Below, piece after piece: positions 1 through 8,176 of a stretch of DNA of 13,565 nucleotides. The DNA comes from an uncultured Bacteroidales bacterium. Its GTDB lineage: Bacteria; Bacteroidota; Bacteroidia; Bacteroidales; UBA932. The stretch's first letter is position 1. Each line of letters starts with the position of its first letter. Location: the NCBI GenBank assembly GCA_934675095.1, contig CAKUPC010000049.1:1-13565 (forward strand). The letters run 5' to 3'. Under the pieces are notes generated by a model that saw only the letters and a program-made list of their open reading frames with translations, was not told the origin of the DNA and made no database searches. The translations under genes and the position numbers were made by a program.

Positions 1-71
1 CTTGTCATTATTTCGTCTCCGAACCCTGTCTGTTCAACGACAAAGTCCCTGTATTCCTTTGATGTCGCCAT
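1..71 (-). CDS. Start of a second TfoX N-terminal-domain protein (partial at left edge)
   Basis: The minus-strand ATG at 71-69 opens a reading frame that runs off the left edge. Its visible codons encode MATSKEYRDFVVEQTGFGDE and a few more residues, identical to the start of the complete TfoX-like gene at 1458-1171. Only about 23 codons are visible, so I cannot say whether this is a full paralogue, a fragment, or the same gene seen twice because of how the assembly was cut. The identity extends 6 bases upstream of the start codon and then stops abruptly. The gene would lie downstream of merR, beyond the hairpin at 89-124. Confidence 0.5.
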   Translation of the reverse strand, partial: MATSKEYRDFVVEQTGFGDEIMT

Positions 72-77
72 ATTTAT
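1..77. repeat. 77-bp exact direct repeat, copy A
   Basis: Bases 1-77 are identical to 1388-1464. The match ends at 77/1464, where T78 faces A1465. To the left it cannot be followed because the window ends. The repeat covers the 5' end of a TfoX-like coding sequence and 6 bases of leader. The other copy lies in the same orientation, 1387 bp away. Confidence 0.95.
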
Positions 78-88
78 TGTTTTAAAAC

Positions 89-124
89 GCACAAATATAC
101 GGACTTTCGTCCGCATATTTGTGC
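89..124 (-). terminator. Strong hairpin downstream of merR, probable terminator
   Basis: Arms 89-104 and 109-124 (gcacaaatatacggac / gtccgcatatttgtgc) pair over 16 positions with one mismatch around a 4-base tttc loop. It sits 38 bases after the merR stop. In the minus direction it is followed by a short GTTTT stretch, so a rho-independent terminator is likely, though the T-tract is short. It could also act on transcripts arriving from the left. Which direction it serves is inference. Confidence 0.6.
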
Positions 125-161
125 AAAATAAATACGAATTTACTGAATTGTCGAGCGGTGG

Positions 162-992
162 CTACTTGCTGTGCTTTTCCACCGGCACCTGTATGATGGT
201 GAGCCATTTTTCCGGGTCTTCCTGATTCCACGCCCCATCGACGTAATTCGCCCGTGGAGCGCCGACGATTCCGTAGCCTTCTTTCTCAATCCATGCGAAA
301 AGCTCCTGATAGCTTCCGTGGAGCCTGTCGTATGGACCATAGACCTTCATGCAGACGGCGGTCGGAACCTCCGGGAGGGACTTGAACTTGATGAGGGACG
401 AGTCTTTGCGGGCTTCTGTGACCATTTCGCAGTATTCGATGTCGATGTCCGCAGGTTTGTAGCCACCATGCTCGATTGTGAAGCAGTAGCCCGGCTGTGG
501 ACACTCGCATCCGAGACGCGCCATCTCCGGTCCGATGACATCACAGCAGAGCTGCCCGAGGGCGGCGTATGACGGGATGAATCCTCTGTAGGAAGCCACC
601 GTGATTGCCGGCAGCTGTTCAATGTAAATCATTTCCATTTTTTCTTTCTTTTTGAGGGAAGCAATCGTCGCCTTCAGCTGCGTCCTGCGGACTTTCAGCC
701 GCTCCAGTTCCGCTTCCGTGTCCGAAATCTTCTTCTCCAGCGCCGACACCGAAGGAATGTGCGTGTCTTCGTCCCATAGTTCCATGATTTCCTTCAGCGA
801 GAATCCCATTTCCTTGAGACTGCGGACTGCGTTCATCTTCTGCATCTGGCGCACCGCATAATACCGATAACCGCTTTCCATGTCGGTGATTTCCGGCTCC
901 AGCAGGCCGATATCCTCATAATGCCTCAGCGTGCGCACCGTGACGCGGCAAAGACGCGAAAACTCCCCGATTTTCAACTTGTTGTAACTCAT
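162..992 (-). CDS. MerR-family regulator with GyrI-like effector-binding domain
   Basis: This 276-residue protein has the BmrR-type layout. A MerR winged helix-turn-helix occupies roughly residues 4-72, including KIGEFSRLCRVTVRTLRHYE and the SGYRYY wing. A charged dimerisation coiled coil spans about 83-118, and a GyrI-like/AraC effector-binding domain runs from about 120 to 272. Proteins of this kind bind hydrophobic or cationic ligands in the C-terminal domain and activate promoters with an over-long spacer by twisting the DNA. The length is normal for the family. The gene is 178 bp beyond the TfoX stop and has its own MerR-type promoter at 1022-1055, suggesting autoregulation. No efflux pump or other obvious target lies next to it, so the ligand and regulon are unknown; the flanking TfoX-like genes are the nearest candidates. 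Confidence 0.9.
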   Translation of the reverse strand: MSYNKLKIGEFSRLCRVTVRTLRHYEDIGLLEPEITDMESGYRYYAVRQMQKMNAVRSLKEMGFSLKEIMELWDEDTHIPSVSALEKKISDTEAELERLKVRRTQLKATIASLKKKEKMEMIYIEQLPAITVASYRGFIPSYAALGQLCCDVIGPEMARLGCECPQPGYCFTIEHGGYKPADIDIEYCEMVTEARKDSSLIKFKSLPEVPTAVCMKVYGPYDRLHGSYQELFAWIEKEGYGIVGAPRANYVDGAWNQEDPEKWLTIIQVPVEKHSK

Positions 993-1021
993 AATCTCTG
1001 TGCACTTTGATTATATTGCCA

Positions 1022-1055
1022 CAAAGATAATATATGCCGTAGGGTACGAGTCAAG
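1022..1055 (-). promoter_or_regulatory. merR promoter with stretched spacer and internal dyad
   Basis: Read on the minus strand, a CTTG (1055-1052) is followed after 22 bases by TATCTTTG (1029-1022), a match to the Bacteroidota -7 box TAnnTTTG. The usual distance from the -33 TTTG is 19-21 bases, so the spacer is slightly long, as expected for a MerR-controlled promoter. Inside it lies a short dyad, CGTA-CCC-TACG (1048-1038). The merR start codon is 30 bases downstream of the -7 box. Binding by this MerR is inference. Confidence 0.6.
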
Positions 1056-1140
1056 AAAAAAGTGAAAAATATGGTGAAGTTAACACGAGGCTGCATTTAT
1101 TTTTCTTCATTCTATCTGTTGGATGGAATATCTATAAAAT

Positions 1141-1156
1141 TGCGTAAATTTACACA
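1141..1156. promoter_or_regulatory. Near-palindrome downstream of TfoX gene
   Basis: The 16 bases tgcgtaaatttacaca contain the perfect 10-bp palindrome GTAAATTTAC, and most of the flanking bases also pair. It lies between the TfoX stop and the merR promoter. It could be an operator upstream of merR or just AT-rich sequence. There is no T-run, so it is not a convincing terminator. Confidence 0.25.
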
Positions 1157-1170
1157 AATCTTCTAATTTT

Positions 1171-1458
1171 TTACTTCACGCCGGCTGCCGTGGCGACAAT
1201 CACCTCGCGGACTTCGTCCCTGTCATCGACATTGACCTGAAGCATGGGTCTGGTGCCCGGGTACGGCACCGCGTCCGGCAGGTTGAATTTCGCGTTTGTT
1301 TTTGTCTTCTTCACGAGAAGCCGGTTGTCATAGAGACCTCCGATGTGCCTGCCCTGATAGTAGAGCAGGTATTCGCCCATCATCTGCCTTGTCATTATTT
1401 CGTCTCCGAACCCTGTCTGTTCAACGACAAAGTCCCTGTATTCCTTTGATGTCGCCAT
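1171..1458 (-). CDS. TfoX N-terminal-domain protein
   Basis: The 95-residue product matches the small stand-alone TfoX N-terminal domain family: an early TGFGDEIMTRQMMGEYLLYY segment, a strand containing GGLYDNRLLVKK, then PYPGTRPMLQV and an acidic C-terminal helix. In Proteobacteria the domain forms part of the competence regulator TfoX/Sxy. Stand-alone copies are widespread and of unknown role, so a competence function should not be assumed. The start codon lies 8 bases after the stop of the upstream desulfidase-family gene, so the two are probably co-transcribed. There is no Shine-Dalgarno site, as is normal for Bacteroidota. The first 77 bp of the gene region recur at the left edge of the window. 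Confidence 0.85.
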   Translation of the reverse strand: MATSKEYRDFVVEQTGFGDEIMTRQMMGEYLLYYQGRHIGGLYDNRLLVKKTKTNAKFNLPDAVPYPGTRPMLQVNVDDRDEVREVIVATAAGVK

Positions 1459-1464
1459 ATTTAT
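1388..1464. repeat. 77-bp exact direct repeat, copy B
   Basis: This copy is identical to bases 1-77. It covers the first 23 codons of the TfoX-like gene plus 6 bases between that gene and the desulfidase-family stop codon. The bases beyond 1464 belong to the end of the desulfidase gene and do not match the sequence after 77. Confidence 0.95.
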
Positions 1465-1466
1465 AG

Positions 1467-2804
1467 TTATTTGCAGGACATGATGTCGAGAATCATGTTG
1501 TCGGTGCTCTGCATTCCGACGGAGCCGATGCGGCCGAGGTTGCGGATGGTCTTTTCGATGTCGTCCTCGATGATGCCGTCGTTGGAGGAGATGCAGATGT
1601 CGTCGAGGGCGAGGACGGCGGACTGGATGGAGCTTGACACGCCGGAGGCGACCTTCATCGCGCAGCCTACCTTCGCGCCGTCGCAGACCATGCCGGTGAT
1701 GTTCCCGATCATGTTCTTGATGGCGTTGCAGACCTGTGTGCAGCTGCCCTCATGCAGATAGACAAGGCCGCAGGAGGAACCCGTGGAGGCAATCACGCAG
1801 CCGCAGAGGGCGGAGAGCCTGCCGAGGTAGCCCTTGATGTGGATGGCGACGAGGTGGCTCAGGACGAGGGCCCGGGCGAGCTGCTCATCGGACACGCCGT
1901 AGTGGAGGGCGAAGGCAATGACCGGCATCGTGACAGTGATGCCCTGGTTGCCGCTGCCCGAGTTGCTCATCGCAGGGAGCGTGCAGCCAGCCATCCTCGC
2001 GTCGGATGCGGCGGCGGTGAGCGACATCGCGTAGCTCAGAAAATCCTTTCCGAAGACCGGGGTGAAGCGCGGGTCGGCGATGGTCTTTCCCACCCTCAGC
2101 CCATAGTCGCCCTTCAGCCCTTCTTCCGCGAGCCTGAGGTTCATATCCTTCGATTCGAGAATGAAGCGGATGTCGTCGAATGCGACGTTTTTCGCGAAGT
2201 CATATATTTCCGCTACTGAAAGATGATAGTCCAGAGTTGTCTTTTCTTCCGCGCTTCCGCTCGCAGCTGAAGCATTGGAAGAACCGTCGAAAACCAGCGA
2301 GTCATATCCGGTTTCCACAATCCTGTCGTGAGAGTCCTCAATGACCGTGGTCCCGCAGTGCCGTTCTCCGCCGACTTCGGCGCTCACGGTTGCCTTTACA
2401 TAGAGCTTGTGCCCGTTCTCCGGAGCCATCTTCACGGTGACGCGCTCTTCCGAGACCATCTTCTTTGCCTCCCCGACGGCTTTCGGGCACAGCTCGTTCA
2501 GTACTTCAAGTCCATATTCCGACTTGCCGCAGACGGCTCCGAGGGCGGCCGCGATGTGCAGCCCGACCATCCCCGTGCCCGGGATTCCTACTCCCATTCC
2601 GTTCTTCAGGATGTTTCCGCTGACCTCCACGTCGATTTTCATCTCATCGGCGGGGCGGCCGGAGAGACCGCACCTTGAAACGAGAATTTCGGCGGCCTTC
2701 GCTGTCGCAAGCGCAACTGCAATCGGTTCCGTACATCCGAGCGCCGGTTTCACTTCCTTGTGAATCAGTTCGATAATTTCCTGTTCCCTTGCGGTCATAA
2801 TCAA
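1467..2804 (-). CDS. cyuA: L-cysteine desulfidase family protein (UPF0597, CyuA/YhaM-like)
   Basis: This 445-residue protein is a full-length member of the family that includes E. coli CyuA (YhaM) and archaeal L-cysteine desulfidase, related to the alpha subunit of iron-sulfur L-serine dehydratase. These enzymes use an oxygen-labile [4Fe-4S] cluster to split L-cysteine into pyruvate, ammonia and sulfide in the cytoplasm. Family marks are visible: KPALGCTEP (Cys24), SGNILKNGMGVGIPGTG (residues 62-78), SNSGSGNQG (280-288), CGC (334-336), and CDGAKVGCAMK (Cys374, Cys381). Cys24, one of the 334/336 pair and Cys374 or Cys381 are the plausible cluster ligands. A second Met at residue 3 could be the true start. 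The gene starts 12 bases after the stop of the large amidase-like gene and ends 8 bases before the TfoX start, so it is probably in their operon. Family assignment is firm; substrate is inferred. Confidence 0.87.
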   Translation of the reverse strand: MIMTAREQEIIELIHKEVKPALGCTEPIAVALATAKAAEILVSRCGLSGRPADEMKIDVEVSGNILKNGMGVGIPGTGMVGLHIAAALGAVCGKSEYGLEVLNELCPKAVGEAKKMVSEERVTVKMAPENGHKLYVKATVSAEVGGERHCGTTVIEDSHDRIVETGYDSLVFDGSSNASAASGSAEEKTTLDYHLSVAEIYDFAKNVAFDDIRFILESKDMNLRLAEEGLKGDYGLRVGKTIADPRFTPVFGKDFLSYAMSLTAAASDARMAGCTLPAMSNSGSGNQGITVTMPVIAFALHYGVSDEQLARALVLSHLVAIHIKGYLGRLSALCGCVIASTGSSCGLVYLHEGSCTQVCNAIKNMIGNITGMVCDGAKVGCAMKVASGVSSSIQSAVLALDDICISSNDGIIEDDIEKTIRNLGRIGSVGMQSTDNMILDIMSCK

Positions 2805-2816
2805 AATGTCTAAAGC

Positions 2817-5800
2817 TTATTTGTTGAAGAAATCCAGACAATATTCAAGGATATGCCTCATCTCTTTCCCGTCCGTCACCGTCTCAATCGGGAATCCGAT
2901 GCAGACAGTTTTGTAATTCCCTCCGTCATAGGTCACCCCTGCGGAAATCCCCGTGTCTTTATAGCGCAGAAAAGTCCTGCCTGCGGTGTTTGCCGGGACA
3001 ATGCCGTCCGGCGCTTCGACGCAGTAGCATTCGGTGCCTGGCGTATTCATGAACTTCCCGGATGCCTCCCTGCGTCCCTCGCCGACCCATCTGTACTCGC
3101 CGCTTCGGCTTGCGTGCCCGTTCATTGGCTTGTAGCCGAGAATCTGTGCCGCAAACTCCGCTCCCGGACCTGTGCAGTCCTGATAGATGCCTTCTACGAG
3201 GTCTGTGCCGATGTTCGCCCCGGAGACAATCACGCAGCCGCCTCCTTCAGTGAACTCCCGCAACCGCCCCTGCAATGCATCAGGGAACACCTCGAACATC
3301 GGCTCCACCTTGCCCGTGCCGCGAGGTGTCGTGCCCTGCTTGCCGCAGAGCAGGTCGAGAACGGGGAAACCTGCGCGGCCGGCGGCAGTCCCATAGCTGT
3401 TGCCAGGTGTCGCCCCAAGAGCCTCGAATGCCTCCGAACTCATTGACACAAAGCCGCGTCCGCGCTTCAAGAACTCCCGTCCGTGAACCGCAGGGTAGTC
3501 GAAGCTGTTGCCGGCGAGCAGCGATGCCGCCATGTCCGTCCATGACGCTCCGAACCCAGGCGCGTCGTCATCCTTCCACTGGAGACCGCGCCTGAACTGG
3601 TACATCTCACCTATGTAGTTGATTCTCTTTCCGTAATCCACCCCGCCGCCGTTCCTGCTGTCGAATCCGGCATATTCGGGGGTGTCGATGTATGACGGTG
3701 CGGCCACCCGGGTGAAGTTGTTTACAATCAGCACGTTCCCGGCGTTCTTGCCCTTAGGCAGCCCTACGCTCAACGTCTCCGACGGGAACGACTTTCCTCC
3801 GTCGTTGAAGGCGGTGACGCGAAAACTGTAAACACGGCCCTTCTCAAGTTTCAGTGAATATGAGACCCGTCCGTCCGCCGCGGTTTTCGTGTTTTTCATT
3901 ACTGTGCCGTCGTCAAAAACGCCGTCGTCGATTCTTGTGCTGAGGATATATCCCTTAGGCTTTGCCGTGGGTTCGAGAGAGTCCTCCCGAGGAAGCCAGC
4001 TGATGGTCAGGGAGTATTCGTTGTCGCCGACAATTCCAAGTTCCGTGGCGAAGGAGCGCACGGGGAGAGGCTGGACGGCGTAAGGACAGCCGTAGCGGTT
4101 GCTTAGATATTTCAGCATACCCTTGTAGACCGAACGGGAAACCAGAAACCTGAATGCCGGGTCGAGGCCGAACTTCATGTCTGTGAAATTCTGGTGCGAG
4201 AGCAGTTCGAGAATCATCGAAGGCGCTGCCGGAGTTCGGGATTCGAGGTAGGAGCGGTCCTTTGTCCCGCGCCTTGTCCAGTCCGGGTCGTAGGTTGCTC
4301 GTATGTCGGCAACTATCTGAGACTGAACGATGTCCGCATACTCGCGGCTTGTGATTCGCCTTTCTCCGGAGGGGAGTTCGGTCTTGCCCTCCGAGACTGA
4401 GGTGTAGATCGCGAGCGTGCCTATGGTCGTGTCGCGCGCGGCGATTCCGGCGTCGGTGTGGAACGCGAAGGACAGGTCAATCGGAATCCCGAGCCCTTCT
4501 GCCTTCCGGTTCATCCGCGAGCCTCCGCTGAGCCAGTCCGTCCATGTTCCGCGGCACATATAGTCGTCGCGGTAGTCGCTTTTGCCCTCGTTCTGGCTCC
4601 AGACCCTCTCCGGAGCGCCGTACCACTGCAGGCTGTATCTCGCGGCCTCGGCAAAGCGCGGCATCCCGGAAACCTCCCCTGCCTGCTGTTTACTCTCCGT
4701 GGCGGCTCGTTGCGCACGCCCTGCGGCGGTTTGTTGTGCACTCTCGGCGGTCGCGGCCGTACTTCCGTCAGAGGAAATCCCTCTCGCGACATTGCCCATT
4801 CCTCCGCCGAACCTGACAGCATCGGCGCAGACAATGCCCTTGCCGCCGGACGTTCCGCAGTCGAGAACCACGCATCCGTCCTTGCCCTTGCCGAAAGGGA
4901 ATGTTCCGAGATAAATCCATGTCCCGCCTCCGATTCTCTGATTCACAAGAAATTCCGAGGCACCTCCGAGATGCCTCACCGTATAGTGCGCGGAGTCCGT
5001 GCTTTCCGGCAGGCTGCGGTAGGCTATATAGACGGCGTATTCTCCCTCCTTGGCAATCTCGGGACGCCAGACGGCTTTCGGTGCCGTGCCTTTCTTCGGC
5101 TTGCTTACGCATTCCGCGGAAAGGAAGGTTCCGGCAAAGAACGGGTTGTCCCCGTCATGAATCACCTCCTCCTTGTCGGCGAATCCCGGACCGGCGATTT
5201 TCCAGTCGCCTTCCACTCTGAAGCTTCCCTTTGTCCGCGAAGTTTCAGATAGGTCGTTGTCAATGATATATTCCGTTCTGTTGAAATCCCTTTCCCTCGG
5301 CAGCATCACATAAGCCCCGGCATTTTCGAGCATAGGGACGAGAAAGGGGAGGACGAAGCTCTGGGTGAACATATCCTCGACGGTCTGGAAGAGGCAGGCG
5401 CGCTGCCATTCCCAACGGTCGAGCGACTGCTCATAGTAGTAGCCGTGACTCTGCCAAAGGGCTATATTTCTGTGCTTCAGGCCTTTGCTGAACTCCATCG
5501 CACCGACCTTGCGCACAATGTCAGTTTCCCGCGCCGCCTGGTCGGAAACCCTGTTGAGGCTCTTGGCGGGAGCGCCGTCGTATGTCAGCCTCGGGGTCAC
5601 GAAGTCCTTGAGCGGACTGCGCTTCGAGAACACCTCCCCGACAGTTCGCCCGGCATATTTTTTCGGAAAGCATGACTTCAGTTCCTTTCTGAACCATTCG
5701 ACGTCGCCCTCGTGCCATGGATAGTCCCCGAGTGTCTGGTCGAAATAGAAGTCAAGCTGCCCACCCCTGCGCAGCACCTTCCGCAGCTTCAAGTCGTCGG

Positions 5801-6347
5801 AGCGGACTCCGGTGCGCCTCTGGAGACGGGCGGTCAGGCTGTCGCAGCATTCCCTGAACTCGCCGCGGCTCTGTGCGGCCATGTCGGGCACGGCGGTCAT
5901 CGACAGGAGTAAGGTCGCAGCCAAAGCAGTCACAGCACCCTTCCTTTTGTTCCGCCAGTTCATTACAGCTTTCACGACCAGCAGGGCGACCATGCCGACG
6001 GCCGCTCCGGCAATTCCGGACACCGCGTCCCACAGGTCTTCGCCCCGGTACTCGGTCTGCCCCTGAATCAGCTCAATCATCGAGGCCACTGCGGCCGCCG
6101 TGACAAGCATAGCCACCGAGAACAGCGCTGTCTTTCCGATTTTCCATCTGTATGAAGCAAAGGCCAGGTACATCAGCGGCACAAACGGCAGGAACATCAG
6201 AAAGTGCACATCCTTGTCCGTAAGATGCAGCAGCTGAGACTGTTCCTGAATGAACGCCGGGTCGAAATCCGCGAAGCACAGGAATCCCACCGCCGCAGCA
6301 TACAGCCCGACAATCACCCTAAAAACTATATGTATTTTATGACTCAC
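2817..6347 (-). CDS. VanZ-like membrane domain fused to exported amidase_3-like protein with golvesin-like and Fn3 domains
   Basis: The 1176-residue frame starts at GTG, sharing GTGA with the exporter stop. Residues 1-128 are VanZ-like: four membrane segments with DKDVHFLMF and IELIQGQTEYRGEDLWD. A signal-peptide-like stretch begins at Met129 (NWRNKRKG, hydrophobic core, then MAAQS). The rest resembles an N-acetylmuramoyl-L-alanine amidase_3 fold split by an insert: SHGYYYEQ (His301) and RWEWQR (Glu313), then a golvesin-like beta domain at about 377-516, an Ala/Gln/Ser-rich linker at about 518-565, SFAFHTDAG (His630) and MILELLSHQNF (Glu714). A fibronectin type III-like domain covers about 785-870, and an alpha/beta domain beginning NVLIVNNF runs to the end. 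Such proteins are often labelled xanthan lyase because of the golvesin-like domain; peptidoglycan amidase activity is more likely but inferred. A separate gene starting at Met129 is possible. Confidence 0.75.
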   Translation of the reverse strand: MSHKIHIVFRVIVGLYAAAVGFLCFADFDPAFIQEQSQLLHLTDKDVHFLMFLPFVPLMYLAFASYRWKIGKTALFSVAMLVTAAAVASMIELIQGQTEYRGEDLWDAVSGIAGAAVGMVALLVVKAVMNWRNKRKGAVTALAATLLLSMTAVPDMAAQSRGEFRECCDSLTARLQRRTGVRSDDLKLRKVLRRGGQLDFYFDQTLGDYPWHEGDVEWFRKELKSCFPKKYAGRTVGEVFSKRSPLKDFVTPRLTYDGAPAKSLNRVSDQAARETDIVRKVGAMEFSKGLKHRNIALWQSHGYYYEQSLDRWEWQRACLFQTVEDMFTQSFVLPFLVPMLENAGAYVMLPRERDFNRTEYIIDNDLSETSRTKGSFRVEGDWKIAGPGFADKEEVIHDGDNPFFAGTFLSAECVSKPKKGTAPKAVWRPEIAKEGEYAVYIAYRSLPESTDSAHYTVRHLGGASEFLVNQRIGGGTWIYLGTFPFGKGKDGCVVLDCGTSGGKGIVCADAVRFGGGMGNVARGISSDGSTAATAESAQQTAAGRAQRAATESKQQAGEVSGMPRFAEAARYSLQWYGAPERVWSQNEGKSDYRDDYMCRGTWTDWLSGGSRMNRKAEGLGIPIDLSFAFHTDAGIAARDTTIGTLAIYTSVSEGKTELPSGERRITSREYADIVQSQIVADIRATYDPDWTRRGTKDRSYLESRTPAAPSMILELLSHQNFTDMKFGLDPAFRFLVSRSVYKGMLKYLSNRYGCPYAVQPLPVRSFATELGIVGDNEYSLTISWLPREDSLEPTAKPKGYILSTRIDDGVFDDGTVMKNTKTAADGRVSYSLKLEKGRVYSFRVTAFNDGGKSFPSETLSVGLPKGKNAGNVLIVNNFTRVAAPSYIDTPEYAGFDSRNGGGVDYGKRINYIGEMYQFRRGLQWKDDDAPGFGASWTDMAASLLAGNSFDYPAVHGREFLKRGRGFVSMSSEAFEALGATPGNSYGTAAGRAGFPVLDLLCGKQGTTPRGTGKVEPMFEVFPDALQGRLREFTEGGGCVIVSGANIGTDLVEGIYQDCTGPGAEFAAQILGYKPMNGHASRSGEYRWVGEGRREASGKFMNTPGTECYCVEAPDGIVPANTAGRTFLRYKDTGISAGVTYDGGNYKTVCIGFPIETVTDGKEMRHILEYCLDFFNK

Positions 6348-8176
6348 AGCTGCTGCATATCATTCAGTTTCTTATAATAACCGTTCAGTTTCAGCAGTTC
6401 TTCATGTTTCCCTCTCTCTACAATCCGCCCGTCCTGCATCACGCAGATTTCGTCCGCGTTCTTTATGGTCGAAAGCCTGTGCGCGATTGCAATCGTCGTG
6501 CGCGAGCTCATAAGCCTGTCCAGTGCCTCCTGCACCAGCTTTTCGGACTCCGTGTCCAGCGCCGAGGTCGCCTCGTCCAGAATCAGAATCGGAGGGTTCT
6601 TCAGAATTGCCCGGGCAATGCTGATTCTCTGCCTTTGTCCTCCCGAAAGCATCCTTCCTCCGTCGCCGATGTTGGTGTCATATCCGTGTTCCTTCTCCAT
6701 AATGAACTCGTGCGCGTTGGCAATCTTCGCCGCAGCGATGACATCCTCCATAGTCGCGTTTTCCACTCCGAAGGCTATGTTGTTGAAAATCGTGTCGTTG
6801 AAAAGAATCGCCTCCTGATTCACATTGCCGATGAGACCCCGCAGCGAATGAATCGAAAGCTCACGTATATCCACTCCGTCAATCGAAATCGAACCGGCGC
6901 ACACGTCGTGATACCTCGGAATCAGATCCACCAGCGTCGATTTCCCGGACCCCGACTGTCCCACGAGAGCAATCGTCTTTCCCTTGGGCACGGTGAGATT
7001 TATGTCCTCAAGCACATTCCGTTCCCCGTTGTAGGAAAAGAACACGTCCCTTACCGTGATGCTGTCGTTGAAACTCTCGATTTTAACCGGTTCAGCGACC
7101 TCCTTTATGCTGTTCTCCGCGTTGAGAATCTTATCGACCCTCTCCATCGAGGCCAGGCCCTTAGGTATGCTGTAGCTTGCCTTCGACAGGTCCTTGAGCG
7201 GCTGGAGCACGCTGTAGAGTATGACCATGTAGAATATGAATGTCGGCGCGTCGAACGCGTCGTTCCCGCTCAGAATCAGCGTGCCTCCGAACCATAGGAC
7301 AATCATGATCATTATCGTGCCGAGGAACTCGCTCACCGGATGCGCCGAGGCCTGCCTCGTCGAGACCTTGCCAACAAGCCTCCTGTGCTCGTTGGCCGTC
7401 CTGAGGAACCTCTCCCTCATCTTCCCCTCCGCATTGAACGCCTTGATGACCCTCAGCCCTCCGAGCGTCTCCTCCACCTGCGACATCGTGTCGCTCCACT
7501 TCTCCTGCGCCTCAAGCGAATTTCTCTTGAGCTTCTTTCCCAAAGCCCCCATTCCCCAGGCCATTGCCGGCACCACAAGCAGCGTGAACAGCGTCAGCTG
7601 CCAGCTCGTGAACAGCAGCGTCCCGAAATAGAACAGAATCAGAATCGGGTTCTTGATGAGCATATCCAGCGAACTCGTGATTGAGTTCTCGATTTCGTTC
7701 ACGTCCCCGCTCATCCTCGCGATGATGTCGCCCTTCCTCTCCTGCGAGAAAAACCCGAGCGGAAGGCTCAGAATCTTGTTATACACCTGCACGCGTATGT
7801 CCCTCACGATGCCCGTCCTCATCGGAATCATCACCGCCGAGGAGCCGAAGTAGCACCCCGTCTTGAGCGCCGTCATCACCCCGAGGAAAAGTCCGAGCAG
7901 CAGCAGCGTCATCGACGGCCCGTAAAGTGCAATGAGCTGAGACATATAATAATACATATTGTTCAGCAGCATTTCCTTGAACGAAGCCCCGCTGTCCCAC
8001 GGAATGAACGAATACACCGTGTTGTCGAGGCTGAAGATCATCTTCAGAATCGGGATTATCAGCGTGAACGAGAATATGTTGAACACCGCCGAAAGTATGT
8101 TCAGAATCACCGACCCGGCAAGATACTGCCTGTACGGACCCACGAAACGTCGTATAACCTGTAAAAATTCTTTCAT
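6344..8176 (-). CDS. ABC exporter with fused permease and ATPase (MsbA-like)
   Basis: This 610-residue half-transporter has a six-helix type IV exporter domain (first membrane segment about residues 20-44) followed by one ATPase domain. Visible motifs are Walker A GQSGSGKST (406-414), Q-loop Gln454, signature LSGGQRQR (510-517), Walker B ILILDE (530-535, catalytic Glu535), a D-loop SALD and H-loop His566. It would work as a homodimer in the inner membrane. Relatives flip lipid A-core, export lipids, drugs or peptides; MsbA-like lipid export is the best guess but is not shown by sequence. There is no peptidase domain, so a bacteriocin processor is unlikely. It heads a minus-strand operon whose next gene overlaps its stop codon, hinting at an envelope role. 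A TAnnTTTG box lies about 25 bases before its ATG. Confidence 0.9.
   Translation of the reverse strand: MKEFLQVIRRFVGPYRQYLAGSVILNILSAVFNIFSFTLIIPILKMIFSLDNTVYSFIPWDSGASFKEMLLNNMYYYMSQLIALYGPSMTLLLLGLFLGVMTALKTGCYFGSSAVMIPMRTGIVRDIRVQVYNKILSLPLGFFSQERKGDIIARMSGDVNEIENSITSSLDMLIKNPILILFYFGTLLFTSWQLTLFTLLVVPAMAWGMGALGKKLKRNSLEAQEKWSDTMSQVEETLGGLRVIKAFNAEGKMRERFLRTANEHRRLVGKVSTRQASAHPVSEFLGTIMIMIVLWFGGTLILSGNDAFDAPTFIFYMVILYSVLQPLKDLSKASYSIPKGLASMERVDKILNAENSIKEVAEPVKIESFNDSITVRDVFFSYNGERNVLEDINLTVPKGKTIALVGQSGSGKSTLVDLIPRYHDVCAGSISIDGVDIRELSIHSLRGLIGNVNQEAILFNDTIFNNIAFGVENATMEDVIAAAKIANAHEFIMEKEHGYDTNIGDGGRMLSGGQRQRISIARAILKNPPILILDEATSALDTESEKLVQEALDRLMSSRTTIAIAHRLSTIKNADEICVMQDGRIVERGKHEELLKLNGYYKKLNDMQQL

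Noticed and set aside
1110..1130. Hairpin attctatc/gatggaat as terminator after the TfoX gene
   Set aside because: The arms are short with a G-T pair, and no T-run follows in the minus direction.
4458..5252. Plus-strand frame within the amidase-like gene
   Set aside because: It lies antisense to the golvesin-like domain and linker, with no domain pattern; a shadow frame.
6404..7297. Long plus-strand frame within the ABC exporter
   Set aside because: It lies opposite intact ABC ATPase motifs and reads as Arg/His/Val-rich low-information sequence; a shadow of the real gene.
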